Source: Rhinopomastus cyanomelas (lineage: Eukaryota > Chordata > Aves > Bucerotiformes > Rhinopomastidae). From it: 64,000 bases of DNA. The translations under genes were made by a program, and so were the position numbers. The stretch covers positions 62,001 to 126,000 of the forward strand of contig VXBP01003610.1 in NCBI GenBank assembly GCA_013400115.1, given 5' to 3'. Each line of letters opens with the position of its first letter. Position 1 is the first letter of the stretch. Shown piece by piece: positions 11,305-22,953 of the stretch. The notes below the pieces were generated by a model. The model saw nothing but the letters and a program-made list of their open reading frames with translations, did not search any database and was not told where the DNA came from.

Positions 11305-11412
11305 ATCATAGAATCATAGAATCAAAGAAGCATGGAATCCTAGAATCATGGAATCATAGAATCATTAGGGATTGGAAGGGACCTTGAAAGATCATCTAGT
11401 CCAATCCCCCTG
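11305..11412 (-). mobile_element. CR1 3' terminus with a long variant tail, left arm of a foldback
   Basis: About 55 bases of ATAGAATC-like tail units (11305-11363) precede a 47-base terminus (11364-11410). It meets a plus-strand CR1 terminus head-on at about 11412, giving a strong inverted repeat. Confidence 0.9.
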
Positions 11413-11502
11413 TGATCTAGGGGATCCTGCTGTGGTGGGGGGATTGGACTGGATGATCTTTCGAGGTCCCTTCCAATCCCTAATGCTCTGTGACTCTGTG
11501 AT
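11413..11502 (+). mobile_element. CR1 3' terminus, right arm of a foldback
   Basis: Starts TGATCTAGGGGATCCTGC and ends at CTCTGTGACTCTGTGATG. Bases 11438-11484 are the reverse complement of 11364-11410 at 45 of 47 positions. Confidence 0.9.
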
Positions 11503-12740
11503 GAACTGGCTCACTTTAACCATTGGAGATGGTTTCTGCTGTGCTCCATGTCAAGCTCATCTATTCAAACCGTGGGTTTTTAAGCAGTGGGGATTTTTGG
11601 AAAGGAGAAGGGCAGAGAAATGAGGGAGGAGGTGATGGTGGTGCTGAATGATGAGAAATAGTGAGGCTGCCTGACCTGAGAACCACAGCAGCCTTTCTCA
11701 GCTGCCTGTGTGGGTGACTTGTAGCAGGCCTTCTCAAAGCTTGTGATTTGTATGAGCGAGGCTCAGGATGAGACAGCAAACAATTTATATGTCTGGTGTG
11801 AGCCAAACCCATGCCGCTACGTGGCTGTTTCACCACCTAACGCAGCCTCTCGTTCCAAGTAATTTTCATTTTAACCTGTCACTGAGAAGGTCAGGAGAGA
11901 ATAAAACCCCTTTTTTACCAAGTTATCTTTGCCTTCTTTTTGTGGCTTTGGTACCAAATGGATTAATGAGAAAGGAGAGGAAAAGAATCTCTTTTCTCGT
12001 GTCATGAGAGCCCCGTGTGCTGTGTAAAGCAGAGAGAGAAAAGAAGTGAGTGCTGTAAGTAGTGGATTATTTTATGTTCTTCATGGGAAAAAAGACTGGC
12101 CAGCTCATTTCAAAGCAAAGTAAGCCTGTAGTACTTTAAAGGGAAGTAGGAGGAAATCATCATAATTACATCCAAATTGGCTTAGGGCTAAATTCTGTAG
12201 ATGAATATGGGCGTGACAGGGCAAAATGTTGTCTTGATGTTAAGCCAAAGGGAAAATGAACCTATCAAGCCCAGATTCAGTTGCAAAAAGAGTTTGGGTG
12301 CTGCTCTACATCCGTGCAAGGATATTTGATTTTTTTTTAGCTGAATATGCAAATTAGCCTACTTCCTATTAGCCTTTGTCGGTGCATAATCACACACAAA
12401 ATTATGACAACTTAATGTTGATGTTTCACTCTTCAAGATCCAAAACGGTCAATGTAGATGTTAGCAGAAGAAGGGGGAAAAGTGAATTAATCACTTGGGT
12501 GTTTATTGGTTTCCCTTTGAAGCAGATGGCAAAGCAAGTAAGGACTAAGGAAGGGAAAAGCCAATAAACTTGTCTTTATCTATGGAGTTATCAATATCTC
12601 CAGGGCAGATGGCTTGTGTTCTTGATCAAGGCCAATAGCCACTGTCACAAAGAGTAATAAAAAAGTTATTAAAGGGACCTTATGATAGGAAAACCTTGAT
12701 GAGTGGGTCATTATAGAGAAATCAGGGAAAGACCAAAGGA
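11503..12740. other. Unique sequence, nothing recognised
   Basis: No repeat or exon recognised. ATGCAAAT (reverse octamer) at 12347-12354 sits in an AT-rich segment. This is weak evidence of regulation. Confidence 0.5.
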
Positions 12741-14030
12741 ACCATGGAATCACGGAACTGTTTTTGCTGGGAGAGACGTTCAATACGTTCAAGTCCAACT
12801 GTTAACCTAGCACTGGTAAGTCACCACTAAACCATGGCCTTCAGCACCATGTCTACCTGTCTTTTCAATAACTCCGGGGTGGTGAGTCCACCACTAGCCC
12901 AGGCAGCCTGCTCCAGAGCTTGACGACCCTTTTCTTCCTAATATCCAACGTAAACCTCTCTGGTGCAACTCTGGGCCATTTTTAATTGTTCTATCACTTA
13001 CTCCTTGGGAGAAGAGACTGATCCCCACCTCGCTCGAGCCTGCTTTCAGGTACTTGTAGAGAGCAGTAAGGTATCCCCTTAACCTCCTTTTCTACAGAGT
13101 AGACAAACCCTGTTCCCACTCCTCATCAGACCTGTGCTCTAGAGCTTTCCCAAGCTTTGTTGCCCTTCTCTAGACATGGTAGAGCACCTCAATGGCTTTC
13201 TTGCAGTGAGGAGTCCAAAAATGAATTTAGTATTTGAGGTGAGGCCTCATCAGTGCTCAGTACAGGGGGATGATCACTTCCCTACTCCTGCTGTCCATAC
13301 TGTTCCTGATCCAGGTCAGGATGCCATTGGCCTTCTTGGCCACCTGGGCATACCACTGGCTCATATCCAGCTGGCTGTGAACCAACACTCCCCAGGGCAG
13401 CTTTTCAGACACTGTTCCCCAAGGTGCAGTGTTGCATGGTGGTGTTGTGGCCCTAATGCAGGACTCAGCGCTTGGCCTTATTTAAGCTGATACCATTGCC
13501 CTGGGCTCATCAACTTAGTCTATCTGGATCCTTCTGTAGAGCCTTCCTACTGTCAAGCAGATCAACATATCCACCTAATTTGGTGTTGCCAGCGAACTTA
13601 CTGAGGATATCCTCATCCAGATGACTGTAAATGATGTTAAAGAGAACAGGCTCCAATGCTGACCCCTGGGAAACACCTCCTGTGACTGGCCACGAGCTCA
13701 GTTTCACTCCATTCACCACCACTTTGAGCCTGGCCATCCAGTCAGTTTTTCACACAGCAAAGCTTCTGCCCAGCCAAGCCATGAGCAGCCAGTTTCTCTA
13801 GGAGAATCCTGTGGGAAACAGTGTCCAAGACTTTACTGAAGCCCAGGTAGACAATGTCCTGAGCTTTTCTGTCATTCACTATGCAGGTCACCATGCCAAA
13901 GATGATCAGATGAGCCCAGTTGGACCTGCCTTTCATGAAGCCATACTGACCAGCCCTGATCACCTGGCTGTCCTGTACGTGCCACATGATGGCACTCGAG
14001 ATGATCTGCTCCATAAAATAAACAGCTAAA
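12741..14030 (-). mobile_element. Long, old CR1 LINE with RT region and 3' UTR, decayed
   Basis: About 1.3 kb of one old element; its 3' end is at 12741 (GGAATCACGGAACTG, then AAGTCCAACTGTTAACCTAG). Reading on the minus strand from 14030 it covers RT and the C-terminal part of ORF2. RT remnants: YGFMKGRS, motif A as VYLGFSKVLDTVSH with the catalytic Asp replaced by Gly, motif B as GVSQGSALEPVLFN, and motif C as FAGNTKLGG where the usual Asp pair is lost. The downstream part (about 12900-13500) carries the reverse of CR1 sequence around FQVLVESSKVG-like and GVLVHSQLDM-like codons in several frames. Multiple frameshifts make it inert. The subfamily looks like CR1-Y or a relative and is older than the dominant family of this window. 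Its 5' end is lost, as is usual for CR1. Confidence 0.88.
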
Positions 14031-15430
14031 CAGGGTAAACAGAGTCCAGTCACATGTGGTGGAAAAGAGAGCTCTACTGTAGCTCCTAGCCACAGCAGCC
14101 CTAGCGTTACTGAGCAGCAATATTTTTCAGCATCTGGAAAGGTGTGAGTTAACAATTTCTTTTCAACTGACAAGAGCTCAGCTAAACAGATCAAAAAGAG
14201 AAGGAAAACCAAAACACAAGCTCAGAAGTTGCTTTTGCCTTGTGCTGGGAGTCAGAAAGTGTCAAAAGATCTGTCATATCTTAAAAGGCTCAATGAAAAG
14301 TTATAGTTCCTCAGTGCATGAAGAATGGAAAAGCTTCATTGAAACAGCTTCTTTGTCACGTTCTATAAAAATATTATGAGGACAGCTTGTGAAAAAGTGT
14401 AAGAAAAACAGAGGCTACTGGAAATTCATGTAAAGGTGAGTTTCTCTGTCTCATAGCATAATGAGAGAAACCCATCACTTCCAATGCTAGTGTTTCTAAT
14501 GATCTTTCTGAGTGGTTTCTAGAATTTTCTGCTACAAACTTAGGGCACTTCCTGGAAACAGGATGTTACAGACATAACCAGAGTAGCTAGATGACCTGTT
14601 CATCTCTCCCAACTCTGATTAGCAAACAAGATTATTCATATTCTCCAGAAATGTGTTTGTCAAAGTAAAGGACTGAGAGGTTCTCTGATGGATTTTGACA
14701 CAGCACCCATATGTGGTGACATACTAGCATCCACAACTTCAACAGCACTGGGCCAACTCAACCTCCCCTGCCATGGGGTGTGTTTATGGCTGCAGAGTGG
14801 CACGGATGCTCCTCCGTGCTAGGGCTGCCGCTGCTGATACTGGACTGGTTTTTTTTATCAAGCCAGGCCCTGATAATGGCTGGAAAAAATGGGTTGACTT
14901 TAGCATATGGTGACCCCTGAGAGTCCTCCTGGTAGTTGATGTCCTGTACATCTCTTCTGTAAAACCTGAAGATCTTCTTACTCCATTCCTTGTCCCACTG
15001 CAAGTACACGAGTAGGGCTGAGGGAGCTGAATGGATCTATCTTCAGTGCTCTTTTGGGGGCAAGCACTGAAATATTTTCCACTGAGGCACAAGTTACAGG
15101 TGTCACCTAGAACATCAACACACAAAGCAGCCCTCAGTTGGTTTGAAACAGTGAAAACATTAAGGTAATTTAGAACCATTAAATCCTAGCTGTTCCAGTT
15201 GATTCTAAGTTGATTTCAAGAGGGACTTGGATGGTGCTCTTAAGGCCTAATTTGCTGAAGAACCTTGAAAGTTGTGATGAGAGCAAAACTCATCGAAGCA
15301 AGAGGGTACTTGGGTGTGTTTCTAAGTGTGTTCAGGGCTGTGCTAGTGCTGATAACAGCCTTCATCTATGTGTAAGGTGTAGTAGCCTGTCCCCTGCCAG
15401 CAGCATCTGCAGCCACATTGCACAATCACA
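14031..15430. other. Unique sequence, nothing recognised
   Basis: Minus-strand frames of 83 and 131 codons overlap at 14758-15179 in different phases. No domain is recognisable and chance is likely. Confidence 0.5.
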
Positions 15431-15910
15431 GAATAGGGCAGAATAGAATAGAATAGAATAGAATAGAATAGAATAGAGTAGAGTAGAGTAGAGTAGAGTA
15501 GAGTAGAATAGAATAGAATAGAATAGAATAGAATAGAATAGAATAGAACAGAACAGAATAGAATGGAATGGAATAGAGTAGAGTAGAATGGAATGGAATG
15601 GAGTAGAATAGAATAGAGTAGAGCTAGAATAGAATAGAATAGAATAGAATAGAATAGAATAGAATAGAATAGAACAGAATAGAATGGAATGGAATAGAGT
15701 AGAGTAGAATGGAATGGAATGGAGTAGAATAGAATAGAGTAGAGTTAGAATAGAATAGAATAGAATAGAATAGAATAGAATAGAATAGAATAGAATAGAA
15801 TAGAATAGAATAGAATAGAATAGAATAGAATAGAATAGAATAGAATAGAGTAGAATAGAATAGAGTAGAATAGAGTAGAATGGTGTAGAATGGTGTAGAA
15901 TAGAATAGAA
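15431..15910. repeat. Pentanucleotide (GAATA)n array with a higher-order repeat
   Basis: About 480 bases of GAATA/TAGAA units with blocks of GAGTA and GGAAT variants. A variant block starting GAATGGAATGGAATAGAG occurs at 15561 and again at about 15682, so part of the array was duplicated with a period near 121 bases. The second copy keeps the odd six-base step AGAGTTAGAA where the first has AGAGCTAGAA. Five-base units avoid stops on the minus strand and produce long open frames of YSILF repeats; these are not genes. The left edge follows AATCACAGAATAG, which resembles a CR1 tail and may have seeded the array. Confidence 0.97.
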
Positions 15911-16922
15911 GGCATCCATAAGGATATGTCCAAGAGGTCACGTTTCTCTTCTTTGTCTAAGCACCGCAAGCTCCCCTTTTTTTCTCCCAGTCAAGAACCT
16001 ACTGCTACAGCGCAGAGCTGAAGCCAGGTGTTGCTGCTGTTTCTGAGGCAGAGAGACATTTGCGGGGAATAACTGCTGCAGGTCTTCTCCCAGGTGAAAA
16101 TGAAGCGAAAGCCGACCATCCCACACTACTGGTAAATAGCTGTGATTTCTGTTGACAGAGGTTTCTTTCAGACTGGGAGTGTTGTGAGCAATAGACTGTA
16201 TTCTCACTACTGGCAGAGTGGTGTATCATCACCTCGTTTTATTTCTTCTGCCTGGTTCATGACAGGTTTGCTGTAGTGCTACTCCGAGAACACTGTGATC
16301 ATTGCTTCAGAAAAAAATGCGAGAAGCTTCTGAAGGCACTGTAAGGATGGAGAGTTTGATGGGATTCCAGTAAAAGCAAGTGAGCTGTGAGCAGACACAC
16401 AGACTGCTGCAAGATACAGAATCTGTGGAGGAAATCAGTTCAAGGCTATTAAGAGAGAAGGAGAAGAATGATGTAAGGCACTGCTCTCATTCCGAAAACG
16501 CCTGGTCTTTGTTTCTGGATGTGTTATTGGATTTCTTTGCGACCTGTGACAAGTCACTTAATCTCTCATTGCCTCAGTTCGTTGCCAGTAAAATGGAAGT
16601 AAATAAAATTTCTTTACCTCACCAATCTACTTTGGAGATAAATCCATTCACAAGTTATGAAATGTTCAGCTATTAAAGTGATGAGCACTGGGGAAAATGA
16701 GTAAATCAATGAATCCTAACTCTCTGCTCATGAGGAATTTAGTGAGTAATTACTCTGGCCAGTGAACCTGGTGTGAAGACTTTCTCCTAGCCAGAGGAAC
16801 ATCAGTGACTAGTGTCTTGTGTGAAGTCAAAACAAGGTTTAAGTATGTTCAATGATAATATGTCAGGGGGAAGAATTAACACCCTATTACATCAAGGAAG
16901 AAAAGACTCAAGAAAGAGAATT
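15911..16922. other. Unique sequence, nothing recognised
   Basis: No repeat or exon identified. A 98-codon frame at 16380-16676 shows no known domain. Confidence 0.5.
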
Positions 16923-17014
16923 ATGGAATCACAGAACAGAAACACAGAACATTAGGGATTGGAAGGGACCTCAAAAGATCATCTAGTTCAGTCCCCCTGC
17001 CAGAGCAGGATCTC
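16923..17014 (-). mobile_element. CR1 3' terminus, young family
   Basis: Tail units ATGGAATCACAGAACAG, then ACATTAGGGATTGGAAGGGA and GATCATCTAGTTCAGTCCCC. About 90 bases only. Confidence 0.9.
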
Positions 17015-17622
17015 ACTAACAGTGAGAATAAAATGCTTCACATCCAGCTGGCTGCATTTTGTATTCCCCTTGCACCTGTATAAGTGACCACACAAAGTTC
17101 TAGGCACAGAGAATCCATTTCCCACAGATTGTCATCATAGCACAACCAGGGAATGTTGCTTTACTCTTTGGTATGATGTTTGTCACCAGAGCTCCAGAGA
17201 TATGATATGAATGCTATCTGTGAATCACACCCAGAAAGCTTTCTAACCCTAGATAACTGCTGTGTGATGCTGTATATGTTTGGAACTGATAAGGAAATCT
17301 TTTCAATTTCCTATTATCTTTGATTAGATATGGGCTTGGCTCTGATTTAGTGTTAGACACCTACTGTGAAGAACAAAGAAGGTGTCAGAGATAACGGGGA
17401 GGTATTTGTTTTAAAAAGTGAGATCCGTAAGAGAATAGAAAGCAGGTTGTTGTATTTCTTCTCATGTTATTGATTATCCTTCCACTACAATTATCCATCT
17501 GCAGAAACATATGCTTTCAAAGGAGGTGATAAGCTTATCTGTGAGATGACTAACACACATCTAAATTTTCCATTGTTACATACTGGTGACATGTCTTTGC
17601 ACCAGACCCTACTTCTGAATGT
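17015..17622. other. Unique AT-rich sequence
   Basis: Nothing recognised. Confidence 0.55.
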
Positions 17623-17706
17623 ATCAGGTGGTCCTGCTGTGGCAGGGGGATTGGACTAGATGATCTTTCGGGGTCCCTTCCTATCCCTGATGATTCTATG
17701 ATTCCT
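17623..17706 (+). mobile_element. CR1 3' terminus, young family
   Basis: TCAGGTGGTCCTGCTGTGGC to GGGTCCCTTCCTATCCCTGA and an ATTCTATG tail. Faces the minus-strand copy at 17733, tail to tail, 26 bases apart. Confidence 0.9.
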
Positions 17707-17732
17707 TTAGGATGAAAACAAGCAGTTTGCTT

Positions 17733-17882
17733 TCACAGAATGACAGACTCACAGAACATTAGGGATTGGAAGGGACCTCGAAAGATCATCTAGTTCAATC
17801 CCCCTGCCAGACTAGGACCATCTAGACCAAGTCACACAGGAACGTCTCTCCAGAGAAGGAGACTCCACAAGCCCCCATGGCA
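17733..17882 (-). mobile_element. CR1 3' fragment, young family, with small internal deletion
   Basis: CACAGAATGACAGACTCACA, then the usual terminus. Part of the segment between AACACATCC and TCTCCAGAG is missing (AGGAACGTCTCTCCAGAG). Converges with 17623-17706. Confidence 0.9.
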
Positions 17883-18640
17883 TCCCATTGGAGTGCTTTA
17901 AACCACTGTGTTCTTCGTGGCTCACATGTGTTTGAAAATGATTTGCAGGCAGATGCTGATGATTTCCTGAAGAAACTTCATGGCTCATTGCCTCCCTTTA
18001 TGACAGCAGCCAAATAAATTGCTGTAAAGTCAGTTAATGCGATAGAAAATGTTCACATTTCCAATAATAATGATAACAATAAAAACTCAATCCTTTTCTC
18101 CAAACTCTTGCAAAAGAGTTTCCAAAGCACTTCCCCTTCTGCAGCTGCACGCTGAGACTGAGTATTTAGAACAAAAGGTTGCTCCTGCGGTGCAAATACT
18201 GCTGGTTTAGGATGCTGCTTACAGGGATTCGTCAGCAAAGGCAACGTGCATAATCGAGTGTGACTGCTGGGTGAGTGGTGGAGAAACAAGGAACAGGGCT
18301 TGTTGCTTCTGCTCTGCGCCGCTTGCCGGGTCCCTGACACGAGCTGGAAATAGAGCAGGCAGCAGAGAATTGGTTAAACACGTGCGCACGTGTTCCCTAG
18401 AGAGGGATGGATGTGGATCATGAAGTGTGCACGCAGCTTCTCTGTATGTTCTGGTGGTCACAGAGTGAATCTTTGCCAACCTAGATATTAGCACTGTTTG
18501 GTTTCCCTTCTGCTGAATGGCCTGGAGGCCAGGTTTCCAAAGAGGCTTTAACTGAACTGACTCTCTTGTTGAGAGGGAAATAATAAGAGGGGTGCTTTGG
18601 GGCTCACTCTTGCCAGTCTGGAGGTGGATATTCTTCAGAG
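17883..18640. other. Unique sequence
   Basis: Nothing recognised. A plus-strand frame from 18597 runs into the CR1 below; only its later part is CR1. Confidence 0.5.
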
Positions 18641-19243
18641 CGAAGTCTGGGGTGGATCAGAAGGGGGGTTGGTTAGCAGATCAAGAGAGGTTCTTCTCCC
18701 CCTCTATTCTGCACTGGTGAGACCACATCTGGAGGATTGTGTCCAGTTGTGGGCCCCTCAGTTCAAGAGGGATGTGGAGCTGCTGGAGGGAGTCCAGCAT
18801 AGGGCAACGAGGATGTTTAAGGAAGTGGAGCAGCTCCCTTCTGAGGAGAGGGTGAGGGAGCTGGGTCTGTTTAGCTTGGAGATGAGGAGACTGAGGGGTG
18901 ACCTCATTAATGTCCACAAATATGTGAATGGTGGGTGTCAGGAGGATGGAGCCAGGCTCTGCTCAGTGTCATCTAGTGATAGGACATGGGGCAATGGGTG
19001 TGAGCTGGAACATAGGAGGTTCCACATCAATATGAGAAGGAACTTCTTCCCAGTGAGGGTGACCGAGCACTGGAACAGGCTGCCCAGGGAGGTTGTGGAG
19101 TCTCCTTCACTGCAGATGTTTAAGACCTGCCTGGATGTGTTCCTGTGTGACTTGATCTAGGTGATGCTAGGTGCTGTTTCAGGGGGATTGGACTGGATGA
19201 TCTTTCTAGGTCCCTTCCAATCCCTAATGATTCTTTTATTCTA
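18641..19243 (+). mobile_element. CR1 LINE 3' part with the longest intact ORF2 C-terminus in the window
   Basis: About 600 bases covering the ORF2 C-terminal region and 3' UTR. The frame is open from before the element to the natural stop at 19160. It shows SRSREVLLPLYSALVRPHLE, CVQLWAPQFKRDVELLEGVQ, LINVHKYVNGGCQEDGARL, RRFHINMRRNFFPVRVTEHW and the terminal DVFLCDLI. This is the part of ORF2 downstream of the RT domain; RT and endonuclease are missing through 5' truncation, so no enzyme can be made. The uninterrupted frame suggests a young insertion. The 3' UTR ends CTAATGATTCTTTTATTC. A second short CR1 terminus follows at once. Confidence 0.95.
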
Positions 19244-19257
19244 AATTTGGATTCTGG

Positions 19258-19380
19258 ACTTTTAAAACCCTCCTGGATGTGTTCCTGTGCGACTTGATCT
19301 AGGGGATCCTGCTCTGGCAGGGTGATTGGACCAGATGATCTTTCGAGGTCCCTTCCAATCCCTGATGTTCTGTGATTCCA
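19258..19380 (+). mobile_element. CR1 3' terminus in tandem behind the previous copy
   Basis: GACTTTTAAAACCCTCCTGG, then CTTGATCTAGGGGATCCTGC and the terminus to TGTGATTCC. Same orientation as 18641-19243 and separated by 14 bases, so either a second insertion near the first tail or a local duplication. Confidence 0.9.
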
Positions 19381-20889
19381 TATATTAACGTGGCTCATGG
19401 CTCTCAAAAGGCCAAGATGCAAAAGGAGAACAAAACTAAGAAGCTGCAAAGGAAGGGAGGAACATTAACTAAAGTAGCCTCTCTCTTGATCAGCATGGGA
19501 AATGCTGCACAAACCACGAGGTGGAGGTGCTGTGGACAAATGTGATCTGACTGAAGGCAGGAGAATGCTCTTGAAATATTGGTGCTAAAGATCTTGCCTG
19601 AGAGTCAAACAGATGATATCCCTCTGTCTGGAATGATAACACAACAGATTCAGTGAGTAACCATGGCTGCACCCAGGGCAGGCGGGTGGTTGTGACCTCC
19701 CTAACGAACACGTCGATAGAGCGTGCAGGCAGCAAATCATAACCTCATAGCAAGCAAGAGGAGATCTGCATCCTAAAAACGTGCCCTAAGCCAGAACACA
19801 AGTCTCCCAAAGCCTGTATTTGACATGTGTAGCTCATGTTTAACCCTGGGTGATGTGATTTCACTTACCACAAGCTCATGCCACAGCTCACACTTCAGGA
19901 CTATGCAGTGTTTCAAACTGCTGGACAGACAACCTGTTTCAGGTGGAGGAAAGAAGTAGCCTTACTGGGGATGGGATGAAACCAGGGCTTGTAGCCCTGT
20001 TTCTTATTTTTCTGCTAGGACTGATCAGGAAGTACAGGAATGAAATCGAAAGGCAGACCTGTAAGTTCATTGCTGAGATAAAAGAAGCCACTCAGCACAA
20101 ATGCACAAGAAAGGAAGACAGGGAAGTAAAAGAGGGAGCAAAAAGCAAACCTTCAGTAGAAAAACCCAAGGCATCAGAATGGCTGATTTCAGTTTCAGAG
20201 AGTTGCCCTGAGCATACATTAAACTGGGTTCAGCTGCTCTATGTACCATCAAATATTTCATATTAATAATTAACAAGTCACTGACTGTCAGAGCAGGATT
20301 CAAATGGATGGAAGGGGAGTTTGGGTCACCTTCCCTAGGACTGAGAGTCTTAATGAAGGGATAGCTTTATTGCACTGCTGAGGAATGGTGATATACTAGG
20401 CAGAAGGATTAAGGCATATAGATCTTGGAGGCTTCCTCTATGCTCAGGCCCCCACAGGAGAGTATTTCATTTCCTCTTTTTCTTCTTCTCCTTGATACAC
20501 TGCCAGTGTGAACACGTAAAAAGCTTGATCTTGCCTGCTGGTGTGTGATGTACCCTGGTGTACATCTCCTGAAAATTAGCTTGCACATAGGCAAACTGAA
20601 GAGCAGAGGTGCTGTGTATCAGGGACACGGCTGCACCCAATGACTGCTATAAATCAGAGTGCCTGGTGTGTCTTTGCTGGACACATTCTCATTTATCAAG
20701 GTGATTTTTAAACCTGTGCCTAATTCCCATACGTGAGCAATGGGAATTCCCTGAAATCTCTTGCAGCGTCTTGATTGGCTTTAGATTTTCTCCCCAACGC
20801 TCCTGTTCACCTTCAAACATTCTTGAACGTGAACATAAGTGACAGACTGCAAGGCACTGGGTTTGTCGCCGTCCCCTTGGTCACTGAGC
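19381..20889. other. Unique sequence with one small open frame of note
   Basis: No repeat recognised. 19943-20266 (+) encodes 107 codons with a hydrophobic stretch (LVALFLIFLLGLI) followed by a very charged Lys/Glu-rich tail. No homologue is recognised; see findings. Confidence 0.45.
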
Positions 20890-21211
20890 ACAGAATCACA
20901 GAATGTTAGGGATTGGAAGGGACCCTGAAAGATCATCTGGTTCAATCCACTTGCCAGAGCAGGATCACTTAGACCAAGTCACACGGGAACACATCCAGGC
21001 CGGTTTTAAATGTCTCCAGAGAAGGAGACTCCACAACCCCCCTGGGCAGCCCTTTCCAGTGCTCTGTCACCCTCACTGAAGAAGTTCCTTCTGACACTTA
21101 TATGGAACTTCCTATGTTCCATCTGACACCCACTGCCCCTCGTCCTGTCACTAGATGACACTGAGCAGAGCCTGGCTCCATCCTCCTGACACCCACCCTT
21201 CAATGGGCTGC
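20890..21211 (-). mobile_element. CR1 LINE 3' fragment, young family
   Basis: Terminus CAGAATCACAGAATGTTAGG through AGGAACACATCC... equivalents into the ORF2 end. Minus-strand codons GGCQEDGARLCSVSSSDRT are readable at 21110-21203. A few bases are lost near 21075, shifting the frame within the RRNFF block. Ends abruptly at 21211. Confidence 0.93.
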
Positions 21212-22223
21212 TGCAGCTTTTGCCATCACATGAACAGCTGAAAATGGCACAAACACGAGTCTGATGAAGTGAAGAATGAGTTCAAAGAGACAGCAGAAGG
21301 CCTTAGTGACCTTGACTATGGGACCACTAGTGAGCACAGCTAGAGGGAATAGCAGGAAGTAGGATTTAAGAGAGAAACTGGGGAAACAGTCTCCCCAAGA
21401 TCAACGGGAAATGTTTGTGAAGTCAGACTGCCATGTTCACCTCTGCTTTGTGATGAAAAAGCTGTGCAGAGTTACCTTTTTTCTAGTCCTACAGAAAGAC
21501 AGACAAACACACTGATGAACTCTGAAAGCCCAGAAGAAAAAGTGGCACATTTCAAAGAGCTAATTACAATTTCTTTCCCTTGGAGATTAATCCACCGACT
21601 GTAATTAAGCTCCCTCTGTTTCTGAGATCTTGGCAAGATCTGAGAAAAGCACAAGCGAGCGAGCGAGTGCCCTTGCTAGCCAAGCAGATTTTTTTTTTAC
21701 TAAGCTGTATCAGCCCTAATTAATAGACCTTTGTGTAAAACCAATGAGAAATCAGATTTCCAATAGAGCCGAATCAAGTGGCCTTGGCTACCTCGGCACA
21801 CACAGTGTGTTAGGAGCCAGGCCACAGGCAGGATTTACGCATTCAGAGGATGAAAAGAAGGAGGCAGGATGAACGTGTTACCCCCACTCCAACTCCTTCT
21901 TCTCCTTTGCTGCTGCTTTGTTCTGTTTGAAGTTCTACCAGATGGCTAAGGCAGCCTAGGGAAGAGATAGCCTGAAAGAGGCAGGTGATGAGGCCAGCAG
22001 CAGGGACTCTGGCAGCAGCTGAAGAAACTGATGCAGCTCTCCAACCCTTGCTGCTAACAAAGTGCTTTGTTATCCTTCTTTTCCTCATAGCTGCATCTCA
22101 TTTTGTGCCTTTCAGATGGCCAAGAAGGATGCTAGAAACCATGAGAGGATTACTGACATCCCTAGAGCATGGCTGATGTGTGCTAGTTGCAGATACAGCC
22201 CTTAATTTTTGCACAGCCCATCT
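21212..22223. other. Unique sequence
   Basis: Contains a short GAGC/GCGA run at about 21652-21666. No gene recognised. Confidence 0.5.
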
Positions 22224-22331
22224 CTGATATGTTCCTGTGAGACTGGATCTAGGTGATCCTGCTGTGGCGGGGGGATTGGACTGGATGATCTTTCGAGGTC
22301 CCTTCCAACCCCTAATGTTCTGCGATTCTGT
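22224..22331 (+). mobile_element. CR1 3' terminus, young family
   Basis: CTGATATGTTCCTGTGAGAC, then TAGGTGATCCTGCTGTGGCG and GATGATCTTTCGAGGTCCCT. About 108 bases. Confidence 0.9.
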
Positions 22332-22953
22332 GCTCTTCTCCCTATGGTTTCTTCCATAAGTATGTGGGTAGAGCAGGGTAAACCTCGCCTTTTCCCACAT
22401 CTGTACCTGGCAGACAACATGTTTTTCTTTCCACCCACACCAGGGTAACACTACGGGCAAAGAGTGGTGCAACAGAGACTGAACTGGGTCATGGAGAGCT
22501 CTCAGAGATCCCCAGAAATATCTAGAGAGGATGCTGCCTCTGCCAACCCCACCCTCAAAAGCAGACTTGACTGTTTTGCATATTGCAAATCTGTGGCCCC
22601 TGCCTAGGCTCAAGGGATGCCTTCTGCGGCAGCTGCAGGGGCTATGCCTGCCTGAGCTTGCTGCATGGGATGGGATGCTCCCAGGTGCATTCAAACAGGC
22701 CAAGGGCAAGTGATTTGTGAGGCAGCTGTGTGGACCAAAAGCGTGTGGGATGTGGGCAAGATATGCTCACAGCCCCACTCGAGGGCTGGTTTGCAAAGCC
22801 ACCTGGTTTGGTTTTGTTTGTAACACCTATCAAAAATGTGGCACTGCCAGGAAAGGTTGAAGCAGTTCATTCTCCATTGCCATGGCAGCTCCCAGAAGTT
22901 TGATGTGAATTATTAGCTCTTTAAGAAAAAAATTAACTTGTTGGATATTTAAC
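22332..22953. other. Unique sequence
   Basis: A minus-strand frame (22098-22709) crosses from here into the CR1 above. It mixes unique and repeat sequence, so it is not a gene. Confidence 0.55.

Noticed and set aside
1252..12354. Three POU octamers (1252, 6306, 12347) as regulatory sites
   Set aside because: About two are expected in a window of this size on both strands; only the 6306 site is mentioned, as low-interest context.
15362..15969. Long minus-strand frames of repeated YSILF residues
   Set aside because: They are translations of the GAATA array; a five-base unit without stops is open for long distances and codes for nothing.
18597..19160. 187-codon frame as a host gene
   Set aside because: From about 18641 it is the C-terminal part of CR1 ORF2; the earlier codons are unrelated flank.
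22098..22709. 203-codon minus-strand frame
   Set aside because: It runs antisense through a CR1 terminus (22224-22331) into unrelated DNA; no domain.
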